From Cyanophora paradoxa (Eukaryota; Glaucocystophyceae; Cyanophorales; Cyanophoraceae): a DNA stretch of 64,000 bases. The stretch covers positions 62,001-126,000 of the forward strand of contig QPMI01000423.1 in NCBI GenBank assembly GCA_004431415.1, in the 5' to 3' direction. The notes below the pieces were generated by a model. It searched no databases. It was not told the DNA's origin and saw only the letters and a program-made list of their open reading frames with translations. This document shows positions 36,807 to 46,139 of this stretch, piece by piece. Numbering within the stretch: position 1 is the stretch's first letter; each line of letters begins with the position of its first letter. A program made the translations under genes and the position numbers.

Positions 36807-37720
36807 ATATTGAAAGTAGTAGAGAATCCGGATCCGCCTGCCCTTTTTTGAGCTACTTCCGTAGACGTGGCGGTTATTTTTTTTGAACCCGATCACAGTC
36901 TAGCTTTATACATAGCAGCCCAGCGTGCGCGCTGGCTGTGTTGAAGAATCGCATAGACGACTGGCCACTGTACAATATCTTAAAGGTAATGAGCTAGTGG
37001 TGACCCATGATCAGAACTGCTTCGAATTCTATATATAGTTTCATCCAGTCGGTACCTGCAGCTGTTGGTCTTTATATACAGCCTACGGTAGTGCAAACTC
37101 ACCTCCCGCAGATAGCTATATAGTGACATGCATATATATGATGTGTACAAATTGAAAGAATCCACGACGTCGACGCTCTTAAGCTTAGGCTAATCCTTAT
37201 CATGATCATGACCTCCTGCGCATGCAGCTGGCACATATGCATATATATATATAGCTATATATAGCCTGGCCTGGCACACACACTTACGAGCCTGGCACTT
37301 GTGCCTGGCCCGCAGGTGGCCAGGGCCGGGCCGGGTGGCCATGGGCCGGGCCGGGTGGAAACTGGGAATGGCCGTATATTTAAATATTACGTATATACGT
37401 ATACGTATGCGGGCCGGAAGCGGGCCGGGGGCGGGCCGGGGGCGGGCCGGGGGCGGGCCGGATCCGGAAGCCAGCCGCTGAGCCGGGCGGGGTGGAAACG
37501 TTAACGGGTGAAGCGGGTCGTCGGGGGGCCAAGAGCTGGAACTATCATAGTATAGCACAAGCTAGACCTTCGGAAGCGTCGCAGCCAATCTGCTTCTCCA
37601 GCTCGAGCTCAGCGGCTCCAAATATAATTGATCTCAGTCCAAGGAGCCTCGGAGGAGGCTGTTCCTCTCATTTGCAAGCCGCCTCAAATCTAGCTGAGCC
37701 TCAAGCCAGCCCTCATGATA

Positions 37721-38674
37721 CTAGGGGCCCGGCCGCGATTCTCGCGCCGGGGGTGCAAGGGGGGAACCGGGATCTAATGGATCCGGAAGAGTCGTAGTGG
37801 GACGCACATATGCATGCGCGCGGCAGATCGACCCCGGCCCAGTGCGCGCGGCATGTTGAAGTGCAAAGATAAACACAGATTAAGATTGAGAAAAATAGAA
37901 AAGGCCCGATAAGCACACGCTGCGATCAATTCGAATAAAGAAAAGCCTCAATGAAAGGCCAGCTGCAGATTCAGCGCACACTATATGAAAGATTGTTATG
38001 GAGCCAAAAACGCTGCGCATCAACTGTGTTCGCACGGCCTACCGCTAACCCTGAACAGCTGGCTAAAAGATGATATCGATGGTGCTGTCTGCAGTGGGCT
38101 CGCCGTAAACATATATAGGCGATCCAGGCCTTTTGGAGGGGGTCGGGGCGGAAGTCGACCATGGGGCCGGGGGTGAGCGGCAGCCAGCGGCGCCGGTCCT
38201 GAAGGGAGCCGTCTTGGATCCGGAAGAGCCGCTGAGCATGGTGCGGCGGCCCGCCGCCTCCAGCGCCCGCAGAGCGACGCGGCTGGCGCGCTGCTCGCTC
38301 CCGCCGCGCATCTGCCGGAGAAGTGGTTCCATGCAGAACCGCGCAAAGAAGAGCCCGGAGCGAGAGAGAAGTCGGTTTTAATTTCCCTCAGAAAACCACT
38401 TTTCGGAGCTCTCGCGACCGCGCCGCGGCGCAAAGAAGATCCCGGCGCGGAGCGAGAGAGAAGTTGGTTTTCCCGTAGAAAACCACTTTTCGGAGCTCTC
38501 GCGAGCTCGACTTTCACGCTCGAAAGTCGAGGGCTGACCGGTTCACCGAGCCAATCGGAACGCGAATAACCGTCATTTTTTGCCCTCGTTGCAAACTGGA
38601 CCTCGAAAACGGCCTGAAAAATTCTGGCTGAAGCGAGGGAACGGGGAGCAAGGGGGAATCCTTCCCCCCTTGCA
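37721..38674. mobile_element. putative non-autonomous element, copy 2
   Basis: Same left sequence (CTAGGGGCCCGGCCGCG), the same TGCAAGGGGGGAA at 37754-37766, and the inverted TTCCCCCCTTGCA at 38662-38674. It is longer than copy 1 and carries an additional GC-rich block (about 38130-38330) and an internal duplication around CCACTTTTCGGAGCTCTCGC (38396 and 38484). Confidence 0.5.
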
Positions 38675-39235
38675 AAAAAATCCAGCGCCGGCGCGCGCGC
38701 CCCGGCACCGTGCCACCGGCTACCGCCGCGCCGCGGCGGCCGCTTTGAATTCGGCAGCTGCAGTGGCGCAGCGCTAGCTAAAGCCTGCAGGCTGCAGCTG
38801 ACGGGCTCAGGCCTTTAATTTCAGCAGCTGTAGCTGCAGTACGTTTAGCACCGTTTGAGCGCTGCTGATCCCAGTGTATCATCCTACTGCATCCCAGTTC
38901 TAGAGCGTGTTGTGCTAGAGATCCCCCATCCTGGTGCCCTAGGGGTGGCACGGGATTCTAGACAACAGGTTTATAGAGTGACTCTGACCTGCAGTGAGTG
39001 CAAGACCGGCCCCAGCGTGATGCAGGTTCAGCAGTATGACAGTACTCGTAGATTTGATCCGACAGAGTTTCACTACTCTAGTCTCTCTACTAGGCCGATC
39101 TCCGGGAATGACAAAATCCCTCTAAACACGCACGTGCACGCGCCGGGCTCTTGAAGCCCTCACGCTGTCGTCCGAAGCTCTCATGATCAGATCATATATG
39201 CATATGATCCGGTCAGACGGCTCAGACATATGAAA

Positions 39236-39330
39236 AGCAAGCCGCTGGATTCGAGCCCGAGTCTCTAAGTACGCCGAAGCGAACTGCCGGAATTGAACCC
39301 GGGTCTCTACGAACGGCAAATTCTCTAAGG
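39236..39330 (-). repeat. tandem tRNA-like B-box repeat
   Basis: The minus strand holds two diverged ~39-bp units, each with a pol III B-box-like core: GGGTTCAATTCC and GGGCTCGAATCC, each preceded by TAGAGAC. No full cloverleaf folds, so this looks like a degenerate tRNA-derived SINE head rather than a tRNA gene. Confidence 0.35.
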
Positions 39331-39543
39331 CTGCAGCCGCCTAAGATTTCGCCCGCGACAAGCGCTAGGCTGCGCCGCCGCGCCGCTAGCGGCGAGCCTA
39401 GCACACTGCGGCAAAGCGCTAGCGGGAGGCTGCGGCCCTAGGCCTACCGTAGAACACATAAATACATAATAAATACCGCCGAGAATTTGTTAAAACGCGG
39501 TCTGATCGTGTCCCTTCTCGTGATCCCTCTTGATTCTGTATTT

Positions 39544-39640
39544 TGTGCTACTTTACTGTATCTTTGATTTGTGATTGCTTTGTTGTCCTTAATATCACTA
39601 CCTACGGGGGGTTCGCCCCACCGTAGTCTCTCAAAAAAAA
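39544..39640 (+). repeat. dispersed hairpin + poly-A element, copy 2
   Basis: Closely matches the 23749-23847 copy. Here the hairpin closes on TTCG: CTACGGGGGG-TTCG-CCCC-A-CCGTAG, ten pairs with one bulged A. It is followed by TCTCTCAAAAAAAA. Confidence 0.6.
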
Positions 39641-39860
39641 GTTAAAACGCGGGTAATTTGGTGCCGCGGTAATTACCTGCTGAGACGTCGCCCCATACAG
39701 TACCCCCCCATGCCAACATTATATAATTACCGCCCCATACAAGCCTCAGAGTTTTACAACGCGGTATAATTTGGTACCGCGGTATTTTAAAAATTGCTCT
39801 ATGGCGGGCCGCGGCCGGGTTTTAAAACGCGGTAATTTATGCCGCGGTAATTTAGTGCCC

Positions 39861-39896
39861 GACGGGGGGTTCGCCCCACCGTAGTCTCTCAAAAAC
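39861..39896 (+). repeat. dispersed hairpin + poly-A element, truncated copy 3
   Basis: Contains GACGGGGGGTTCGCCCC, ACCGTAG and TCTCTCAAAAA but lacks the upstream block: a 5'-truncated copy, as expected for retroposition. Confidence 0.5.
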
Positions 39897-40423
39897 AATT
39901 CTAGTGCGGCAGTAGTGCCCGACGGATTTGTGACATGAGTAATCATGACGTCATCAGATTCATTCGTGACAGCCAATTGCAAGTTGAAACGGCCAAGTTA
40001 GAATCCAAACGGCCAGATTCTAACTTGGTAAACGGGAGCCTCTCAGCCTCCTTCGAGCCTCTCCCTGACTCCACCCTGAGGCTCCCTCTCTCATCAGTCC
40101 TCAGACCGAGTCAGACCGTCTCAGACTCTGAGACGGCGTCAGCCTCTTTGCTAGCACGCGTGCGCGTACCCGGCGTAGAGGCCCGCCGGCTCGGCCCGGG
40201 CCGCTTCAAGGCCCGCTTGCAATTGGAGCCTGCCACGGCGGCCAGCCTGGGGCCGGCGCCAGGTCGCGCGTGCCACGGTGGCACTCTTGATCTTACGCGT
40301 ACGGTGTCTTACATATACGATCGCGCACGCGTACGGCGCGGCGGCGCCAGCGCAGACACTGCAGCTGTGCAACGTTAACTTAGTAACTGTGTCCAGTCTG
40401 GAAGCTCAAGCTTAAGTGTCCGA

Positions 40424-41865
40424 ATGCAGCAGGCGCGCCCGCAGGATGTCAAGGTGCAGGTCGTACAAGCTCCAACCGCGGTGCATGTCCACATGGCAGC
40501 CCCTGCGCCTACAATCATGGCTGCACAACCCCAGCCGAAGCCCGCGCCGGCACCAGCCGCAGCCCCCAGACCCGCACCAGCACCGACGACGGTTTCCGCA
40601 ACGCAAGGACAAATCAAGGTGCGAAAGCTCGGAGCTGGCCATGGTGCGGTCTCCATTTTAGCTCGCATGTATTAATCAGCTCCGGCCCCCGCGCGGGCCC
40701 CTCTCATGATCAGGAGTTCAACGATGGGCGCATGCAACCGGCCATCCCGAAGCTCAGCGAGAACAGAGGAGCCACCGCACAGTTCCAAGCAAACAACACA
40801 ATGGATACTTCCAAGAAGTTCGTTAACGAGGTGCTTAAAGCTTGCAATTGGAGCTTAAGCTTCTCGGACGCTCCGAGCTATAGGCTCAGCATATGCATAT
40901 GCATGCGCATGATCATGAAGCCTAGCTATAGCTATAGACTCGCGATCGGTTGCAATCGTCGCGCGGGGCTCCCGGTTATTCCCGGAGTCCTCGAGCTCAT
41001 GTAGTTACTTTCCGGCCGCGGATGACCGCTTCGGGCAGAACCCCGAGGCCGCCGCCCGCTGGATCGTCGAGCACACGCGCGGGTCGCTGGCGACGCTCAA
41101 CGTCGACTTGCCCGAGCAGTTCCAAGCCAGCATCTACGGAGGCCTGAAGGTGAGGCCCCTGCGCGAACGAATGAAATGTGTATGCCCTCTAGATCTACAA
41201 CGGGAAACGCAGATGAGCCGGAAATCGTACAGCGAATTTGTAAAATCGCGCGACGGACTCAGCGCGTTTCACCTGCAGGTGCTCGGCCTATATATACCTA
41301 CACATACCATTAGCTATATACGGAAATCTCAATATGGAATCTCTCATGTGGTGGGGTAACGCTCGCGAGTCCAGGTCGACATCTCGAGTAAGGAGAAGAT
41401 GGGTAACACCGGCGGCCCGCTTCCGACCATGGCAACTTTCTTCCTTCACGTCGAACCGCCCCGAGAAAAGGTGAATTCGCGCACGCGCACGTGTATAGGT
41501 AGCGCCCACTGGGCCATCGACTTCGCGATCTGCGTCGACGCTGATCGCGTCCGCCCGCGCGCGGCCGGGCTCCGCGTGCAGAGCGGCTGCGAGAAATTCT
41601 GCGCGACGGCGTGCCCCTGCTGCACCCTGTTCTACAAGAAGGACCCGGAGCCCATTGAGCTCCTCTACGAAAGCGACGTGCGCATCCGAGTCACGAAGGT
41701 CCGCACACGCCCCAATATGATCTCGAGCTTGACGGTGCACGGGCGGGGGTTTGATGCTGGTGCTGGTGCTGGCAGGTGCAAGGGGATGCGCGAAACATGG
41801 CCCAGCAGCTGGGGCTTGAAGGGGCCCCGGGTCCCAAGCCGGCCCCCGCAGCGGCTTCTAAATAA
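40424..41865 (+). CDS. unidentified spliced gene with a Cys cluster
   Basis: Exons linked by GTGCG-type donors: 40424 to about 40618 (Pro/Ala/Gln-rich; ends TVSATQGQIK), about 40712-40830 (EFNDGRMQPAIPKLSENRG), about 41020-41149 (NPEAAARWIVEHTRGSLATL; EQFQASIYGGLK), about 41213-41279 (SRKSYSEFVKSRDGLSAFHL), about 41374-41469 (VDISSKEKMGNTGGPLP; ATFFLHVEPPREK), about 41502-41699 (CEKFCATACPCCTLFYKKD; IELLYESDVRIRVTK) and about 41777-41865 (VQGDARNMAQQLGLEG, then a Pro/Ala tail). The CATACPCC cluster could be metal-binding or lipidated. No family is recognised. The stop TAA overlaps an AATAAA at 41861-41866. The middle splice phases are not all certain. Confidence 0.5.
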
Positions 41866-42465
41866 ATGTAACGCTGCTTACGTTCATATTCATGATTCAG
41901 TTGATCATGATCAGTTTTCTATGCATATGTATATTCAAATCGGAATCCGCCTCCGCGGCCCGCGGCGCCCGGCGGCGGTTTCCGTGAGAATTCTCGATAT
42001 TCGATTTTTATGTCTTTCGTGGTTTGTTTTCCTTGCGATCGCGATCGGATCGGCCGCAGATGCATATTTATCTATATTTAAATGTCGAGATCTGATATGT
42101 ACAAGTAAATTTTTTAAAGCTTCTGACGTCGACGTCTTGGCGTCGGAGGCTGACGAGATGTTTATTCATGATCATGATCCTCCGGATCCCGGATTCCAAT
42201 TCCAATTGCAGCCAGGATCCGGAGAGCTGTAGGAATCTTGCATTTCATGGTCAGTTCGCCCATAGTGCTAGCGGTTTCGTTTTTCGCGCGTCTCCGTCTG
42301 CAGCTGTCTTCATTTCTGCAATAAATTGTCTTTTGGAAAATCACTACCTACGAAGCCTTTCACCTCTGCCGAAATGCGCTTGATACTGCTTGCCAAGCTT
42401 ATGGTGCTCTCACTACTGTTTAAATTAGATATGGTACACCACGACAGGAAGGTTTCATGATCAGG
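41866..42465. other. convergent intergenic spacer
   Basis: Lies between the 3' ends of the unidentified plus-strand gene and PIBF1. A/T-rich, with palindromes TCATGATCATGATC and GATCATGATCAG and a fragment (TCACTACCTACG at about 42341) of the hairpin element. No gene seen. Confidence 0.5.
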
Positions 42466-45400
42466 CTACGGAGCGGCCGCGCGCGCCGAGGGGCTCAGGG
42501 GCCCCGCGAACCAGCCCTCCGCCTCGTCGAAATCCTCCCCGCCGGATTCGAGCCCGCGGCCCGACCTGGAGCGCCGCGCCGTCGCGCGGCGCTGCTGCCG
42601 CTGCGGGCCGGCGCCGGCGGAGGCCGAGCGCTTCTCCACCAGCTTGCGGTACCACTCGGGGGCCTCGCCGGCGGGTCCGGGGCCCCCGGCCACCTGCCGG
42701 GGGCGGCTTCCAAGGAGGATCGGGGCCGGCTGGGACCCGTCGTCCTCCGGGGCGCGCCGCGATGGGGAGAGGGGCGGGACGGCGGCGGCGGCGGCGCCCG
42801 CGTCCCGGGCCGCGTCGCTTTGGATGCGGGCGGCGACGGCGCGGAGGTGGTCGATGGACTCGCGCCGCTCGAGCAGCCGCCGCAGGTCCTCCACCGCCCC
42901 CCGCCGCTCCGCTTCCGCCCGGCCCCGCTCCTCCTGCGCCCGCCTGCGCGCGCAAAGGTCAGCGGAGACCGGAGACCGGCGCCGCAGCCCGCCGGCCCGC
43001 CCGCCCCAGCGCACTTGAGGTCGGCCTGGAGGGTGGAGACGAGGAGCTGCGAGGCGGCCAGCTCGCGGTCCCGCTGCTGGATGCTCTGCGCGCGAGGTCG
43101 GCCCCGCCCGCCGCGCCGGCCCGCAGCCCGCGGCCTGCGGAACGCACCTCGACGAGGTAGTTGTATGGCTGGCCCACCTGCTCGACCCGCTTCTGCAGCC
43201 GCCCGATCTGGAAGGGGGGTACGCAGGTGAGCGGGGGGTACGGGGCGGGAAGCGTCGAGGGGGGAGGGGTCCGGGCGGGCGGAGGGGGGGGAGTACCTCG
43301 TCGGAGAGCTGCTGAACCTTCTCCTTCTCCGCCTCGAGGGACTTGATCAGTTGAACGTTCTCCCGCTGCGCTCAGATGAGACTCAGCTGAGGGGCGGGCG
43401 GGCGAGCGGGCGGGGCGGGGCGGCGCGCCTCGAGGGCGAGGGCCTTGCGGGCGAGGAGGAGGGACTGCTTGAGGTGGCGCCGCGGCGCGGCCGGCGAGCC
43501 GGCGGCGAGGGCGTCGATGAGGCGGAGCGAGTGCTGCCCCTCGGGCCCGGGCGCCGGCTCCGCCAGGGCCGCCGCGTCCACCAGCGCCGCCTCCAGCTCC
43601 CGCTCCAGCGACTCGTACTGCGCCAGCTTCTCCGCCTGCGAGCGGACCTGGCCCTCGAGCTCCGCCGCCCGCCGCCCCGCCTCGGCCTGCAGCGCGTAGT
43701 ACTCCGTGCGCGCCACGTCGAGCTTCTTCCGCAGCGCGTCGATCTCGCCCGTGGCCTGCGCCAGGCTCGCCGCCGTCTCGTCGTGCCGCGCCGAGAGCCT
43801 CTCCAGCTCGAAGACCTGCGCCGGCGACGCCGGGGTCAGCGGGCGGGCGCGGCGGGGGCGGGCCGGCGAACCTTCGTCTTGGCGGCCATGCGGGCGTCCC
43901 CGATCTGGGCCTCGAGCACGTTCTGCAGCTCGCGGTGCCTGCGGGGAGAAGGGGCGGCGCGTGAGTGCGCCCGGCGAAGAAGAAGGAGAAGGAGGAGGGG
44001 GAAAGGGGCGCACTGGGTCTGGAGGCGCTCGTTGGCGTCCTTGGCGTCCTCGAGGCGCGCGCGGAGTCGCTCGGCGTCCTGGACGGCCGTGTCGCGCGCC
44101 TCGCGCAGCGCCCGCGACTCGCGCTCGTGCAGGTCCCTCGCCGCCCGCCGCAGCTCGTCCATGTCCGCCTGCGCCCGCTCCTGCAGCCGCTGCAGCTCCG
44201 CCTGCAGCGTCGCCTGCGAGCTCGCCCGGCTCTCCTGCTGCCACGCGATGAGCCGGTCCACCGCCTCCTGCTTCTGCTGCTTCAGCTGCGTGTTCTTTCC
44301 CTTCAGCTTCTCCGCCGCCTCCTCTGCCGCCCGCAGCCGCTCCTGCAGCGCATCCACCTCCTTCGAGAGGTAGCTCTGCCGGCGCCGCGCGGAGCCCGCC
44401 GTCAGAGGGGCCGGGAGAGAGCGGCGGTGGCGGAGCAGCTCGAAGAACCGACCTTGTCCAGGGTGAGCAGCTCGGACGCCTGCGAGCGCTCGGCGAGGCG
44501 CCGCGCCATCTCCTCGCGCTCCGCCGTCGCCGCCTTCGCCTGCGCCTCCGCCATCGCCGCCGCGTGCGCCGCCCCGCGCAGCTCCTTCTCCGCCCGCTCC
44601 GCCCGCCCCGCCGCCTCGTCGTAGGCGCGGGCCTTGTCCGCCGAGGCGGCCGCCCGCGCCAGCGCCTCCCTCAGCTCCCCGTCGACCCGCCGCGCGCGCT
44701 CCTCCGTCGCCTCCAGCGCCGTCTTGAGGCCGTCGCGCTCGTCCCGCAGCAGCCGCTCCCGCTGTGCCGCCTCCCGTGCCGCCTTCGCCGCCTCCTCCAC
44801 CGCCGCCTGCGCGCTCTCCCTGCGCCCGCCCGCCCGCCGCCCGCCGCGTCGGCGCCCGCCCCCGCGCCGCCCCGCGCCCGGAGGCGTGGCGCCGGCGCAC
44901 CGCACGGCGGCGATCTCCCTCCGCAGCCGCTCCCGGTCTTCCCGTATGGGCCGCAGCAGCTCAAACGCCCGCACCTGCGCCGCCCCTGAGCGCCGGCCGG
45001 CCGCGCGGGCGGGGCAGGCGGGCGGGCGGGGCGGCTGGCCGACCTGCACGAACTCCGCCAGCGACTGGTCCTGCTCCGCCTTCCGCCGCAGCTCGGCGTA
45101 GCTGCGCGGCGGGCGCAGGCGTGAGCCGCGGCCCGGCCGGAAAGCGCTGCGCGGCGGGGCGGGCGGCGGGCGGGCGCACAGCTCTTCGGAGATGAAGAGG
45201 TCGCGCAGCAGCTCCTTGTCCGCCGCCAGCTTCTCCCGCAGCTCCGGCACCTCCACGTCCAGCTGCCGGCCCGGCTCGCCCCGCGTGCAGGCGCGCGGCT
45301 CGCGGCGGCACGCACCCTAGCCAGGCGCTCCTTGAGAGCCCGTATCTCCGTCCCACTCCGGTCCTGCAGTGTCCGCAGCTCCGCTTGCGCGCTGCGCCGC

Positions 45401-46029
45401 GTCTTAGCTTGCGCGCGGGGAAGGGGCCCGGCCAGCGAACGCACGTCTTTGCCTCGTCCGTTAGCCGCGCTTCGACCTCTATCCTCTTCTGCCGCTCCTC
45501 CCGCAGCCGCATCTCGTATGTTTGAACGACCCGATCGTGCTCGACCCGCAGCGTCTGCAGCATCACGTCCTTCCGCGCCATGTCGAGCTGCAGCTGGTCG
45601 TAGTGCCGCATTGTCTTCGTTAGCTGCGCCGTCACGCCTTCCCCGCTCCGACGCGCTGCGGGGCGGAAAACGAGGTCAGGCAGACGGCACCCTGCGCGGC
45701 ACCCTGTGCCTCACCCCGTGACTTGGAGCCGTGCGCCTCCATTGCCGGCTCATCCGAGGACAGCGAGACGTCCGGCGAGGCGTCCGAGCTCGAAGTCTGC
45801 GCTCTCTTCAGCCGCTGCCTTGGCTGCGGGCCCCTGCAGGCGCACCGGCGACACCCTTGCTATCTCCTCGTCCGCCGCTATCTCATCGATGTCCTCGTCG
45901 CGCAGCGAGAGGTTGGAGATCTACAAGCGGCTCAGCGGCTGTGGGCACGGGGCGTGGTGCGGGAGTGCGCACCCCTAGCTTCTTCTTCCACCGCATGATG
46001 CGGTCCCGTGCCGTCGCAGAGGCCGCCAT
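42466..46029 (-). CDS. PIBF1: PIBF1/CEP90-like centriolar-satellite coiled-coil protein
   Basis: Starts MAASATARDRIMRWKKK at 46029 and ends at TAG 42466. Exons read ISNLSLRDEDIDEIAADEE, then MARKDVMLQTLRVEHDRVV (about 45590), LLRDLFISEEL, YAELRRKAEQDQSLAEFVQV and FELLRPIREDRERLRREI (about 44920), which align with the animal protein's conserved EEQY...EYVSVRFYELVNPLR region. Long heptad-rich coiled coils follow: ELRRAARDLHERESRALREA (about 44130), YYALQAEAGRRAAELEGQV (about 43660), RRHLKQSLLLARKALALEA (about 43460), KRVEQVGQPYNYLVE (about 43170). A disordered tail contains APEWYRKL (about 42650). PIBF1/CEP90 acts at centriolar satellites and distal centrioles in cilium assembly. The co-linear match over most of the length makes this a confident call; exact exon edges are approximate. 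Divergent from the P-ATPase-like gene. Confidence 0.85.
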
Positions 46030-46139
46030 CTTGCGCTTTGCTTGGCACTTTGAAACTGGGGGGATTCGACTGGGGACGGGTACAGCCGGCTCGAGTGGTC
46101 AATCGGGCCGCGGGCCGCGGGCGGGCCCGAGCACCTTCG
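46030..46139. promoter_or_regulatory. compact bidirectional promoter region
   Basis: About 110 bp between the PIBF1 start codon and the ATG of the P-ATPase-like gene on the other strand. GC-rich with no TATA box. Its size is almost the same as the F-box/NSF spacer. Confidence 0.4.

Larger units (their letters stand above)
35807..40423. other. repeat island between genes
   Basis: No convincing gene. It holds two related inverted-repeat-ended elements, short tandem duplications, hairpin/poly-A elements, tRNA-like B-box sequences and A/T-rich repeats containing GCGGTAATTT units (about 39640-39870). Confidence 0.6.

Noticed and set aside
42457-44373. Long plus-strand frames over 42.5-44.4 kb
   Set aside because: They are shadows of the PIBF1 coiled-coil exons on the minus strand, which align with a known family.
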